Assembly: GCA_030998225.1 (NCBI GenBank)
Contig: JAPYXD010000161.1
Span: forward strand, 186,001 to 250,000
Direction: 5' to 3'
Length of the DNA stretch: 64,000 nt
Origin: Diplolepis rosae
Taxonomy: Eukaryota > Arthropoda > Insecta > Hymenoptera > Diplolepididae
Shown: one piece after another, positions 10,057-21,647 of the stretch
How the letters are laid out: each line of letters opens with the position of its first letter
Numbering within the stretch: position 1 is the stretch's first letter
Notes under the pieces: generated by a model
Told to the model about the DNA's origin: nothing
The model's input: the letters and a program-made list of their open reading frames with translations, nothing else
Databases searched by the model: none
Translations under genes and position numbers: made by a program

Positions 10057-11446
10057 TGGTATAATTTTGATCGAACTTTACTTTCAGGTTAGTTCGTTTG
10101 ATCGTACAATTCTACATATTTATGTCATACCGTGTATTTGGTTGATTCAAAAAATAAATATGCAAGTATTAAAACGACAATAATAGTCAGACAGCTCAGA
10201 GGATAAGCACACTCAATTGGAATAACTGTATCATCATAATAATCCATTTTATATTGACGAAAATATCAAATCAGCAGAGTAACATTGATGATTTCCAGAA
10301 TCTGATGTATAAATTGTACGTAGATTATTACAATTCACTTTATTTAGTTGATCGTTTCATTTATACTTTTAATCTTATCAATACAGTTAGTTTTAGGAGG
10401 AAATTTGGATTTTTAATAATTTCCTTAATGTTGTTAGCCATTTTTAGAACTTTTTTTAATTTGAACCTTTTGATTGCAAGAAACTATTTTCAAAATCACA
10501 TGAAGTTTGATTACAATTGTCACAATCCGTCTTCGCCTTCTAAACTTTAATCCATTCTTTTCTAATTATATACTTTTTTAAATTTCTATATCAAAACTAT
10601 TGCCATTTCATTGATAATTTAATAAAAATATTAACTGGTTATGATAATTTATTATCATGGTATCTATGATAATAACATTTGTATAATCAAATATTGGACT
10701 GCAATTTTGAATATTTATATAAAATGAGCATGCATTATAAAAGTATTTAAAATGTTTCTTCTAAGTTTTTCAAGTTTTTTATAATGCTTTTCTATAGATT
10801 CATATTTTTGAAAATTTATTAAATTATAAAATTTCTTATACGAAAGTTTTCTTATTTTTTTATTAAAAAAACTTACAATACATACTTAGAGAATATATTA
10901 TATGAATGTGTATTTCTACTTATAAAAAGTCTTCCATCTACATAATATATAAATAGATGATGTAATTTACACGAAAAACAGTAGTGAAAATGAATAATAC
11001 TTTTAATGATTTTTTATATTTTATATTAATTTAATTAGCATGTTATTTCTAGACAAATGATCAAATGTAAGAGTTTGCGTTCATGGAATGATTATCATTT
11101 AGAGATTAGAGTGTACGGAATATGTGTTTCATGACCAATGATCTTTTCATGTCAATAGAATGCAATCTATATGATTCACTTTTCGATGAAGACATGCGGT
11201 GATTGTGAATCTTCAAGGATTTGAACTTAAGATTCTATAGATCTATAAAATATTTTTGAAAATTGTGACATTAAAATATGTATTTTCTAAATTAATTAAT
11301 GCGATATAGCTTAAAGGCTTTTTTTAAAAAAATTCTTTAAAGCTAAGATTAAAAAAATTTTCTTTCTAATTGAAATAATTCCACGAATTTAAATAGTTGA
11401 ACTCATTCACACAGCTTTTCTAATTTATTAGAATTTTTCATTTTAT
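10057..11446. other. Duplicated region downstream of ssk
   Basis: No convincing gene; the open frame at 10254-10550 is not conserved in the second copy. From about 10290 onward it matches 62560-63489 closely. The stretch 10105-10230 matches 62430-62545 in inverted orientation, so one copy has undergone a small inversion. It includes the 3' untranslated region of ssk on the minus strand. Confidence 0.6.
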
Positions 11447-12405
11447 TCATCGGAACTCATCTTTGGCGAAGTGCAAGAAAGTCAAAATCAAATCTACAAG
11501 ATATGCTGCTCCTTCTAATACACAGAGGGATCCCAGAGCCAATCCAACCTAAAAAAATTATTCAATGAGTTTATCGAAATATATTTTTTTATATCATAGA
11601 GCGGAATAATTCAAGCTTAGTGGGGTTAGGTTAAGCATTTCAAAGAAAATGATGTGATTGAAAATTTTTAAAAGGCAGGTGTTAGAAAGTAGAGATTAGG
11701 GACATCTCCACTCATAAACATTTTCATTTTTTTACAGAGAAACCTCTGTACTCACTAAATTAAATTAGCTACAAAATATTTTAATCCAGAAACTGTATTT
11801 AATTGGCTTGCACTTTTTTCCATTGTGCTTGAATAGTCCCTCTTTAAGTCCAGTAAGAAAAACAGCAATCATGAATGGAAATTATTGATAGAAATTTCAT
11901 TGCAAAAGAATTTACAAATTGATAAAAAACTAAAAGCGAAACAATGAATATATTTGGTTTAAAATACACCTAAAAAAATTATATTTTACCTGTCTTTCAG
12001 TTGCCACATGGATATATCTGTGCTCAGCCATATATCCATGCCAGTAATGAAGGGCTGTACCACCAACTGCAATGAACATAAACATCCCCACAAAATTCAT
12101 GATGATTTCCTATGAAAAAATATATAATTATTTAAGCATTAATGATTCGTATCTAATACAACAATAGCATTGCAATTTATTCAGTATCGAGTAATTACAG
12201 TGAGACTTCTCTTCTCTTGAGTACTTCCAAAGCAGAATCCGATTAAAACCACACTCGTGTAAATAAAAAACCCAACAAAGACTCCAGAAGCGACAATTTC
12301 CGCATCGGGATTCTTTTCTTCATTTAAATTCCATGTTCCTCCAACTCCCAGAAATTCTCCAGAATATCCAGTCCTATACAAAATGAGGATAATCAAGTTG
12401 AGAAC
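11447..12405 (-). CDS. ssk: Snakeskin, exons 2-4
   Basis: Minus-strand exons 12199-12405 (69 codons), 11990-12109 (40 codons) and 11447-11548 (33 codons, TGA at 11447), each bounded by GT/AG and all phase 0. With exon 1 at 26206-26256 they give 159 residues, close to the roughly 162 residues of Drosophila Ssk. Exon 2 carries LYRTGYSGEFLGVGGTWNLN and a second membrane segment (SGVFVGFFIYTSVVLIGF). Exon 3 holds the third segment (MNFVGMFMFIAVGGTALHYW) and exon 4 the fourth (VGLALGSLCVLEGAAYLVDL). Ssk is a four-pass MARVEL-like protein needed for smooth septate junctions in midgut and Malpighian tubules, with Mesh and Tsp2A. All four exons are open here. Identification is by remembered family sequence, not by a search. 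Confidence 0.88.
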
Positions 12406-12649
12406 CTACAAAAAATGTTTTGATTAGTTTATGATAGACATTTTTTTCAATTTCAATACTTTTTGAACAAAACCAAAACTCTTACACTACAACTAAAACA
12501 GATGTAATTTTGAATAATTTAAAAAATATATAATTTTAGTTAAACCTGAAATGAATGCTATTATATACAAAATTATATAGAAAATATGTTATTCAAAAAA
12601 TGTATTCAAAATTCACATTCTGTGGTATTATTGGCGAACTGCTTACTGC
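12406..12649. other. ssk intron 1, AT-rich, nothing recognised
   Basis: Intron sequence just upstream of exon 2 on the minus strand. No coding or repeat homology seen in the window. Confidence 0.4.
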
Positions 12650-13175
12650 ATAAACTATTACATCGTGATACAAGTGCTAAAAGTAAAATTCCGGGTGTAT
12701 AAATTTAATGTATATAAGAATACGTGTATAACGTATGAATTATTTTGTAATCAATGCCGGGCGCGAAATTTCAATTGGAGATTCTATTAAATGAAGGGAT
12801 CACGCGTATGCATTGAGAGCTAGCAGCTTGTTTTTTGCTATAGAATGTCCATTGCTGATTCATGTAACAGAATATAATACATTTGTCGGGACAAAAATGT
12901 AAATGAGATTTTTCTGTATCTTAAAAATTAAAATTCGTGTCTATAAAATTAATGTATATAAGAATACGCGTATAATGTATGCAATATTAAATTTATGTAT
13001 ATAAGAATATAAATCTGCCGGTGTAAGATAAATTTGGATCTCAAAAGTTGTTTTTTCGAATATCTGAATCGTATTAAGTGAATTGTTCAACACAGATGCG
13101 TTGAGCGCTAGCGACTTGTTTTTTCGATATAATATCGATTGAGAAATAATTCACTAGAGTATAATATATTAGCGA
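12650..13175. repeat. Tandem satellite of about 245 bp, left array
   Basis: The motif GTATATAAGAATACGYGTATAA occurs at about 12713 and 12956, some 245 bp apart, with CATTGAGAGCTAGCAGCTTG and GTTGAGCGCTAGCGACTTG as later anchors of successive monomers (12809, 13100). The same monomers occur inverted at 22150-22935. The two arrays flank the Penelope-like and BEL elements in the ssk intron. Confidence 0.75.
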
Positions 13176-13229
13176 GGCCGAAAATATATTTGATAATAAT
13201 AGTAAGTAATTTGAGTTATTAAAGTCAAT

Positions 13230-13590
13230 GGAAATTAATTGAATTGATTAAGTTAAATGAAAAAATTGATAGAATAAATTTAAAACATTCAATTTATTAT
13301 AAACCCGTAATATCTAACCAACTGTGTTATCAAGGATTAGAAAAGTTAACAAATCAATTAAATTATCAAGAAGAATGAATTTTATGAAATTGTAAGTTTA
13401 TCAACAATTTGTTTTATTATAAAACATTTTTTATAAATTGGTAAATTACTCTAAGTTATATTATAAATGAGGAATGACAACCTGATTGAGGCTTCTTCAT
13501 TGTTTGCGTGTGCCTTCTTCGTCTTTCTGGGTTGCCACGTGGCTAAATGGTATGGTGCAGCGAGACCAGGGGACCCTATTTTTTTACGAA
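13230..13590. repeat. Penelope-like element 5' end, inverted partner at 21.65-21.9 kb
   Basis: The sequence AAATGAGGAATGACAACCT through GCACACGCAA-type tracts to GACCAGGGGACCCTATT is repeated inverted at 21648-21890. Penelope-like elements commonly carry such terminal repeats ('pseudo-LTRs') in direct or inverted arrangement, which is the reading proposed here. Confidence 0.65.
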
Positions 13591-14580
13591 CGCAAGGGCT
13601 ACAACCTATTGCATTTTTATGTTCTAATATGGAGAACAGACTCTCTAAAATTCGTCATAACTTTCAGAAACCTATCTTGAATCTGGAAATTCAAGACCTT
13701 TGCGCTTCTATTGTGAGACTGAAGAATCACATTTCACATTTGGAAAATAAAATTTACAGTTTTTTCCCTGACCACGTTCCCCACAATTTCTTTCACTTTG
13801 AGTCAATTAAAGTAAATCTATTCTTTCATGACTATAAATTGAAGTGCAAAAGCAAAATTGACAGACTCCTTAACTCCCTAGAATGCAATGAGAAGACTAT
13901 TTCCAACAGTAATCTTAACCAGAAATGGTTCAAAAATCTATCTGTAACTCAAATTTCGGAAAATGTCGCGGAAGTTGCTAGCATAGGTATCAATTTCGGC
14001 TTGAATGTAGAAAATCGGGAAATTCTCACCTTTAACATCATCGTGAATATCGAATCTGACATCAATAAAATTCCTATTGAATCACAAGATGAGGCCCGTC
14101 TCAAAATAGTTAACTGCGTGAATAATTTTATTAAGAACGGAAGTAAACCAAAATCAAAACTTTTACAACCCTTCAAGGAAACCAAAGAGACTAACAATTT
14201 TATTAAAAATAATCGTGATATAGTATTTACAAAAGCTGACAAAGGTAACGTTACTGTTGCCTTAACGCGTACTGATTATAATGCAAAAGTTAAAAACCTT
14301 CTTGATGATGCCATAACTTATGAAATTAGGACGAACGTTACGACCACAAAAATACAAAATAAAGTCAACACACTCGTTAAAAAATGGGAAAATAAGAAAC
14401 TGATAAACAATCTCTTGGCAAAGGAACTGAGAACTTCTATCGCAGTTCCATGAAGATGGTATGGTCTGCCTAAGATTCACGAAGTAGATCACCCGGTTAG
14501 ACCCATTGTCTCCTATGTGGACAGTCCCATGTACAACCTTGCGTCCTGTTTTAGTAACGATATCTCAAAAAACGTTTTTT
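13467..14580 (+). pseudogene. Penelope-like reverse transcriptase, 5' part
   Basis: A 328-codon frame ends at 14453; the protein continues in the next frame to about 14580. The N-terminal 60 residues overlap the terminal repeat. The middle is helical and charged. DIVFTKADKGNVTVALTRTDY is the conserved block ahead of the RT core in Penelope-like elements, and after the frameshift WYGLPKIHEVDHPVRPIVS and SPMYNLAS match the next RT block. The RT palm with YADD is absent. The sequence breaks off where the BEL element begins; the C-terminal endonuclease tail is found at 21471-21647. Confidence 0.8.
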
Positions 14581-15081
14581 TAAAAATATATATTGAATAT
14601 AGAAACAAAATTCATTCCTTGCCTAACCCTTCGCACTAACAACAAACATTTTTTGGTCCTTCGAGCCGGATGTTTTATACCGGTCGACTAACAATTTAAA
14701 ATCGCAACAGCGACTAGTAAATCATTTGAAATCACAGCTGTAATTGTTCAACAAGGCCAAGAAGAATCTTGGGCCAGCTGTAGAAATCCAGTGCACATCT
14801 GAGATTCAATAATTCCGTTACATATTTGTGGTCCAGTGAAAAGTTCCGTGGTCCATTGAGCATCGTAGCTTTTTCATCTGAGACTTAAGAATATCTCGGA
14901 CGTCAACATCAATTTTGGATTCAACTTTCTTCATCGTGGACCAGCTTCATCCGAGATCCAAGAGAATTTGGCAAGGAGAAACCACAAGTAAGTTCGTTAA
15001 TTGAACTACCAATTGTTATCCTTTTACATTAACATATTCTCCCATAATCTATCGCTTTAATTGAAATATCATATTTTCAAA

Positions 15082-15606
15082 ATGACGTCAAGTACGGAAC
15101 GCGTTACCTCTTGCAAAATTAAACGTGGTATAATTACGGGAAAATTAACAAATTTTGAAAAATCATTAGATTCTATTACAGTCGAAACAGACGCAGAGAC
15201 TCTCGATATAGAAACTCGCTTAAAAGAAAAACATCTTTCTTTATTACAAGAATTCGAAAAATATCACGATGAATTAGAAACACTTTTTGCCGGGAGTGCA
15301 GAAGAACTAGCAAGTAATGTAGAAGAAAGATCAAATTTTGAGAATAGATGTTACCTTATTTCTGGAAGAGTAAAAACTGTAATTAAAAGAGAAAGATTTA
15401 CTTCTCCCTCGATAGCATCACGAGTCAACTCCGCATTAATAATTAATCCCAGCAGTAGCAATAACTTAAATAGTAGAAATTTGATTCAAGCATCGGGAGA
15501 TACTTTGGGAATAAATTCAAACAATGCCTCTGATAACAGAAGTGAAAATAATGCACAAAATTCACATTCAAATTATATTGCTCCTAGAGGTAAATTAATT
15601 CCATGA
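15082..15606 (+). pseudogene. BEL/Pao gag, N-terminal part
   Basis: ATG at 15082 opens a 174-codon frame (MTSSTERVTSCKIKRG) with the coiled, acidic region ETRLKEKHLSLLQEFEKYHD typical of the gag N-terminus in BEL/Pao elements, then a Ser/Asn-rich linker. A stop at 15604 ends it. Related coding continues to about 16160 in broken form, with KKFIIDSHVKAPF-like and FYDSIQKHVRALHALP residues from the DUF1759-type capsid region. Confidence 0.7.
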
Positions 15607-16164
15607 TTCACAATGATCAAAATATTCCTATCATTCAACAATTTCTATATCTTAAACGTTGCTTAACAGGCGATGCAGCCAATGTAATTCCATCTCTTGA
15701 AACAATTAGCGACAGTTAAAAGGTAGCTTGGGAACTTTTAACGGGTCGATATCACAATAAAAAATTTATTATCGACAGCCATGTGAAGGCTCCTTTCGAA
15801 TTGCCATCTGTTGCAAAAGAGTTGTCTAATCGTACATTTTATGATTCCATTCAGAAGCACGTTCGCGCGTTGCATGCACTTCCGGTTGAAGTAGACAAAT
15901 AGGATGCAATTCTCAATCATTCAATCAAGAGTAAATTAAATAATTATACAATTGGAAAGTGGGAGGAATCGATTTGTGATATAGAAAAACCAACCTTTGT
16001 ACATATTTTAAACTTTCTAGAGCGTCGCTCCCTAATTAGAATGACTTGCAATCAAAATCTGTGTTCAAAAATTTATGTTAAATTTGCAAAGTAGAGCATG
16101 GTGTTTATTCATGCATCAAGTTTTTGAGTTTATCTCCAAAAGACAGGCATGAGGCAGCTCGATA

Positions 16165-16558
16165 GGCCTTTTTGTGCATTGATTGTCAGAGAGGCAATCA
16201 CCATCCAGCAAATTGTTTCTCAAGTGGATGTCGTAAATGCGGAAGAAGACACAATTCCCTTTTACACTTCATACAGCCAGGTTCAGAAACCAGAAATTAT
16301 CTAAATAACTCAGCTCATAAGCAGTCAGAGCAATCAAATCAATCCAATCAGGCATCTTCCACCCCGATCGCCAATTATCAGCTTATGATACCCTCGGAGG
16401 TTGTTTTAGCAACTGCTGTCGCAGATATTATCGCTGAGCATGGTAAATCACATGCATGTCGCGTAATGTTAGATTTAGGCTCTCAACTTCTCGCCAAACA
16501 GACAAATTTGCTAACAAAATCGATCTTAAAAACGAAGAATTTTCTCATAAATAACTAA
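16165..16558 (+). pseudogene. BEL/Pao gag zinc knuckles and protease start
   Basis: The frame includes FLCIDCQRGNHHPANCFSSG then CRKCGRRHNSLLHF, the paired Cys/His knuckles of BEL gag. About 90 residues later ACRVMLDLGSQ resembles the D-S/L-G-S active-site region of the aspartic protease (the usual ALLDSGSQ). The frame ends at 16558, after which most of the reverse transcriptase is missing. Confidence 0.75.
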
Positions 16559-16589
16559 ACTTTTCGATCCATTAGGGCTACGAAGGCCA

Positions 16590-17732
16590 GTGATTGTATC
16601 CGCAAAATTTATTTTCAAGGCCTCTGGAAAGCCAAACTTTCGTGGGATGAATCAGTTCCCACGAATTTACAAAATAATTTGGGTCAATTATCGTGACCAA
16701 TTACATCTTCTAAATCATATTGAATTTAAAAGGTGCATTACAGTTCCAAATCAAGCCAAGGTTCAATTACATGATTTTTCTGATGCTAGCAAAAAAGCGT
16801 ATGGAGCATACATATAGGTATCTTCTCCTTGAAAATCGCCTTGTCCCAGTCCGACTATTTTTGAATGTGGGAATAGATTATCGTACCCCATTTTAAATTA
16901 AAGAAAAACGTTTCAGAAACCGAAATGGGGTAAAAGCCTATGTCTCAATCTTTGTTTGTTTCGCGACCAAAGCCGTCTATTTATAATTGGTCAGTGACTT
17001 AACTACCGAAGCACTTATCGGCTGTTTAAAAAGATTTTTGCACGTCGAGGAAAATTTAAAAACATTTATTCAGATAACGCCACAAATTTTCTCGGTACGC
17101 GTAATGAATTGAGAGCACTCTACGATTACATTCAATCAGCGGAAAGAAATCCCACAGAACAAAAGTTTCTTTCAAATGAAAAAATTACATGGCACTTTAT
17201 TCCCCCACGATCTCCACATTTTGGAAGGTTTTGGGAGGGGGCCATAAAATCTTTTAAACACCATTTATTACACAATGTGGGTAATAATTTACTGACTCAA
17301 GAGCAATTTGAAACATATGTTGTCGAAATTGAAGCGATCCTTAACTCTCGTCCTTTTTCACCTCTTACTTCAAATCCAAATGATCTCCTTCCTCTTACCC
17401 CTGGCTACTTCCTCATTAGTAGTTCCTTAACCAGCTTTCCACAGGAAGACTTGCGTGACATTCCAGAAGGACGTTTATCAGCTTGGCAGCACTTTTGGTC
17501 TAGGTGGTATAGAAAGTATTTAAATGAAATGATCTTTCGCAGCAAATGGCAGTCAGCCACTCGACGGGACTCCATTAAGATCGATACATGGATGATCCTG
17601 AAAGAAGACAATCTTCCACCTATGAACTGGAAACTCGGTCGCATTGTCGATGTATATCCTGGAGAAGACAAAATTGTTTGTGTGGTATCAGTACACACGA
17701 GTATGGGAACCCACAAATGCAGCCTAACATGA
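16590..17732 (+). pseudogene. BEL/Pao RNase H fragment and integrase
   Basis: 16590-16817 ends with AKVQLHDFSDASKKAYGAYI, the conserved join between RT and RNase H in BEL. A damaged segment at 16900-17100 shows integrase core residues (IYSDNATNF). The open frame 17109-17732 carries WHFIPPRSPHFGRFWEGAIK and EIEAILNSRPFSPL, including the catalytic Glu helix, then the C-terminal domain (KEDNLPPMNWKLGRIVDVYP), with a stop at 17732. A close relative of this C-terminal domain lies on the minus strand at 50366-50625. Confidence 0.85.
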
Positions 17733-17884
17733 TTGTGTCCGCTGCCCATTTCATCAACTGACGATGTCTAGATCATTGTCAATTTGTGCAAATATTTTTT
17801 TCTCAAAAATTCTACTTCTTCTTTTTGCATGCATTTACATTTTATTCATTTTTTACTATTAATCACACCAATTGTTTTAGATTA

Positions 17885-18110
17885 CACTCAAGATTCCTTC
17901 CAACGAGAAGCTCGCGCTTCGGAGTGTTCTCTACAACGAGCGCGAGAGGGAACCTCTCCATACCCTACTTGTTGTTGTGCGCGTTACTGATTTAAATTCG
18001 AACGCGCTTTACCCCATGGTAGTGGGGGAAGAGGGGTCGATGAGCTGCTCGTTGTAGGGGACGATGACGCGCTCGTATAAGGGAACCCTCGTTGGAGGTA
18101 ATCTCAAGTG
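17885..18110. mobile_element. CAC...GTG MITE, family D
   Basis: A 226-bp GC-richer element with ends CACTCAAGATTCCTTCCAAC (left) and CACTTGAGATTACCTCCAAC (right, inverted), flanked by TA (17883-17884, 18111-18112). Non-coding. Confidence 0.7.
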
Positions 18111-18480
18111 TATGTTTGTCTCATTTGTCATGAAGGTTTGAGAGGGTATTTCTATGTAATGTCACGCGCTAAATATGAAAAAAATAGTAAAAAAATTCCC
18201 GCATACACCCTTGACCTTGAAAATCGCTAATTCAAGGTCAAATTTTATTTATAATATAATCCCAGTTTTTAGAAGGGTTTCATATATAGTTGAATTCCCG
18301 CAGACACCCTTGACCTTGAAAATCTCTATTTCAATGTTAAAATTCATTTCTAGTATAAGCCGAGTTTTGAGAAGGTTTTCGTACGTAGTTTGATGTGCTG
18401 AATAAGTAAAAAGCATAAAAATAATTTTCACTAGCACTCTTGTAATGTAGAACGTCTATTTAGAGGTCAAATTTCATTTG
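18111..18480. repeat. Repeat patch with ~99-bp tandem unit
   Basis: TTCCCGCAKACACCCTTGAC occurs at about 18196 and 18295 with similar downstream sequence, and a degraded third unit near 18430. The preceding 75 bp (TGTCTCATTTGTCATGAAGG onward) match 56034-56110, inside the MITE at 55877-56231. Confidence 0.65.
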
Positions 18481-18594
18481 TACCACAAACGCAGCAAGCT
18501 ACTGCCGCATCTCCGGAGATGTCAAGAAATATTCTGACATTCGCTCTCAGCATGACCCAGGATGAACGACATGGTTGTGGCGAAAGGGGATCCC

Positions 18595-18854
18595 ATTGGG
18601 GTGCTTGATTTTTGCGAGTTCCCTTACATCTCACATTGGGGTGCTTTATTTTTGTGAGTGCCCTTGTCTCTCACGTTGGGGTGCTTTATTTTTGTGAGCC
18701 CCCTTGCCTCTCACGTTTCGGGGTGCTTGATTTTTGTGAGCCCCCTTGTGTCTCGCGTTGGGGTGCTTTATTTTCGTGAGACCCCTTGCCTCTCACATTT
18801 CGGGATGCTTGATTTATGTGAGTCCCCTTGCCTCTCACGTCGGAATGATTGACT
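18595..18854. repeat. Minisatellite, six ~40-bp units
   Basis: Six head-to-tail units of 40-42 bp built on GGGGTGCTTTATTTTTGTGA followed by GCCCCCTTGCCTCTCAC. Open frames across it are artefacts of the repeat. Inverted single units are found at about 59175-59275. Confidence 0.85.
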
Positions 18855-20244
18855 TTATGGTAATGTCTCTTTTGTGTGGCACTCTTCAAAGCATGATCAT
18901 ATCATTCATTTATCATTCATTCATTCATTTATTCATCATTCATAATCATCATTCATTTGGTCCCTAAAGTACCTTATTTTCAGCCATTAGTGTGCATTTT
19001 TTAAAATTTGTAAAAAATCGAAGTATACAAACAATGCATTCTTCTAATGACCTCACTATTTTGAAACTGTCATTAAATAATATTTAAATTTCGAGCGCTT
19101 TTATTCAAGAAGTTATGATTAGTCGATATACGCACTGCCTCAGCCAATAACATCAGCGACGAACGACATGTTAATGTTAGGTGTAATACGTAAAACCATC
19201 GCAATAATGATATAAATATCATTCGGAATTTAAAAGACCTAAGAATTTAAAAAGAAATCTATAGATGTAACCGATACAGTAGTATTGTATTAGTAATTTA
19301 TTTAAACTCAAAATTAAGTCAATAAAACTCATATTATGTTATTAGAAGTATATTTGTTAATGAAAAATATTTTTGCACTAATGAATCAGTGAAAAGGCAA
19401 ATTACTGATTCAATCAGTGAAAATTCGACTGATTCAGATTTAGAGAGTACATAGCCGTGATATGTAGGTAATTTCCTATTTAATACTCACGTCCGAAAAT
19501 TTGTGAAGTACAGTTTTCGTGAAGTACTATTTTTTATCCCAAAGGGACTGTGAGGCCTGAATTGTATTTTTGTGATAGGGGATCAAGCTTTCATGTGGGA
19601 AGATTGAGTGATAGGATTTTGTGTTGCATAACGATTCGCCTCCTCTACAATTTTTTGGAGCAAAGAAGAATCACAAAAATAATTGAAATAATCGATTGGC
19701 CTATTTCCCGAAAAAGAGATATCCGGATTTATTTCGGAGCTATCTTCAAAATCGTTAATTGATGGGTAAAAATGCGCGTCCTAAAACAATTGAGTTTCGT
19801 TATAAGAAAAAATAATTCACCGATGTCTTCATTTTCTAATACTTCATTTTCTGATTAGGACTCGCCACTACTCCAAGCTTCATTTTCAGCCATTTTATGG
19901 AAGATAAAAGTTTGATACACTGTTCGATAAATAGTGAAGAAAAATGACAATAGTAAAAATTATATAACATACATACTGTGAAAATCCCGGAGAATAATAA
20001 ATTATGAATGTAAAGTAGCAATCTGCAATATATTATAAATTTATAGAAGTGAATGAGTAAAAAAATGTATTCCTCTACAGAAAAAAAAACCGAGTGCTAA
20101 TCCTCTTGTAGATACTAATAATAAATCAATGTTTTGACATTCAAGTATTTTTGAAGATGAGATGAGTTTCTGCGATATGTGATGATATTAGTTCGTACTC
20201 ATTGCACCAACAACAAAGGTGTACCAACTCCTAGACCGAAATAT
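18855..20244. other. ssk intron 1, no gene seen
   Basis: AT-rich. Contains CATTCATT runs at 18902-18960 and a local inverted repeat around ACTGATTC at 19395-19440. No coding homology recognised. Confidence 0.4.
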
Positions 20245-20272
20245 GTCCCTATTGGAAAACCCTTTATATGCT
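20245..20272. repeat. Solo terminal repeat of the 3417-3776 MITE family
   Basis: ATGTCCCTATTGGAAAACCC then TTTATA matches the right end of the element at 3417-3776. The rest of the element is missing. Confidence 0.55.
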
Positions 20273-20404
20273 TCGTAGTTACAGACGATTTCGTTGTAAC
20301 ATTCATCGTACAATAATAAATACAATATAATGATGTTGGACGTTATTACAATCTAACCTACAAATCGTTCTCTCCGAACCACGCATGTATTGACCGCGTC
20401 TCGT

Positions 20405-20560
20405 GTCAATTGCGTGATTTTCTATTACCCCATATTCTTCTCGGCTTTGCCTCAGCTACGCCTCGACTACGCCTTGGCTTCGATCTCCTGCGAGCATTGT
20501 CGCTCGTCGCGTAATAACCCTCATTCTGCGCATCAGCGCATAATATACTATTATTACCAA
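20405..20560. repeat. Relic arm of the 53.4-55.5 kb foldback element
   Basis: Carries repeated TCGGCTTTGCCTCAGCTACG-type sequence, CTCCTGCGAGCATTGTCG and AATAACCCTCATTCTGCGCA, matching 53800-53910 in direct orientation. The other arm is absent nearby. Confidence 0.7.
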
Positions 20561-20890
20561 TAAATAGACCTTTTTCGGACTTTACTACTCAACGATACAT
20601 CCTCCAAATTTCTAATATTTTTTAAAGTGCATGAGTTGTAAACTTTAAGTAATTTAACTGCTTTAAGTTTTCAAATATTCGGACACAGCACGTTCTATCC
20701 TAAGCTTTATATTACTTTATTTAAGCAATTTTTCAAAAACTTTCAATTGTCACTTCGTCTTTCTAATTTTATGATCATCCTTTTCACGTGCGCCTGATTC
20801 AGGTACTCTTGGACCCTTCAGGTCCACCGACGAATTTTGAAAATCATGTGTGTAGCCCAAAACCCTACCTTAATTTTCATTAACCAATCA

Positions 20891-21285
20891 CACGGAAAAA
20901 AATGAAGTGTCAAATTGAACATCTGGAGTGTCAAACTGATTATATTGGAGTTTTAACTATGGGATAACATTCTACATGGTGTAAAGTACTATCTGTGAAG
21001 TGTAAAAACTAGATGTTCAGCTTGACTTTCCCAGAGTGTATGAGAATCCTGGAATGTAAACCTGAGTATCCCAGGAGCCTTAGCTCGATTATCTCGGAGT
21101 GTAAGTGTTGACACTGTTGACAGGTTAACTATTTCAGAATGTAATCCTGACATTCTGTCGATATTCAAATAGACTATAAAATTATGGTCTCCCTGACTAT
21201 CAAGAAAAATTGATAGATAGTACGTGGTACTATCTGCAATATAAAACTGACATACCTAAATTTTGACACTCCATTTTTCTCCGTG
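20891..21285. mobile_element. CAC...GTG MITE, family B
   Basis: A 395-bp element with ends CACGGAAAAAAATGAAGTGT (left) and CACGGAGAAAAATGGAGTGT (right, inverted), flanked by CA (20889-20890, 21286-21287). The interior repeats GGAGTGTMAAA-like motifs also found in family A. Non-coding. Confidence 0.75.
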
Positions 21286-21470
21286 CAACTAAGATAACTA
21301 CGCCTACAAAATGTTACTCGTAAGTGCCTTTGCACCTCGGATGAGACTTTTAATTCACTTTAATCCAACTTTACATGCATTTTATTATTTAGTGTGTTGT
21401 TTTTAAAATGAATATCGAATATAGAAACAAAATTTATTCCTTTCCTAACCCTTCACACTAAGAACGAACA

Positions 21471-21647
21471 ATAGAAAAAGACCATTTCTTTGATTTCGAT
21501 CTTACCAAGATCTTATCCAGGGAAAGCAATTACAAAAAGAGATTACTGTTGGAAATGTGTCATATTGCAGGTACGAGGGAAGCTTTAAATCTCAGAACAG
21601 ACATTGCGAATCTTTCTAAGTTTTACAATCTCATCATAATAAAATAG
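21471..21647 (+). pseudogene. Penelope-like element endonuclease C-terminal tail
   Basis: A 58-codon frame to TAG at 21645-21647 with KILSRESNYKKRLLLEMCHI and NLRTDIANLSKFYNLI, the typical end of the GIY-YIG endonuclease domain in Penelope-like elements. It belongs with the reverse transcriptase start at 13467-14580, from which it is separated by the BEL element and a deletion of the RT palm and most of the endonuclease. Confidence 0.78.

Larger units (their letters stand above)
14570..21470 (+). mobile_element. BEL/Pao LTR retrotransposon, internally deleted and invaded
   Basis: A tract of about 75 bp ending CCTAACCCTTCGCACTAACA at 14650 recurs near 21400-21470 with the same end, and these are taken as remains of the two LTRs. 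TTTTTGGTCCTTCGAGCCGG follows the left one, as at the start of the internal region in many insect BEL elements. Between are gag, a zinc-knuckle/protease segment, a piece of RNase H and the integrase, in BEL order. The reverse transcriptase is missing. After the integrase stop come several unrelated repeats. The element splits a Penelope-like element. LTR limits and a target duplication could not be fixed. Confidence 0.65.

Noticed and set aside
10254..10550. 98-codon open frame near the ssk 3' flank
   Set aside because: Its counterpart in the duplicated copy is not open and the residues are low-complexity and AT-driven.
18596..18967. Open frames across the 18.6-18.9 kb repeat
   Set aside because: Each is built from the 40-bp unit; repetitive peptide without known motif.
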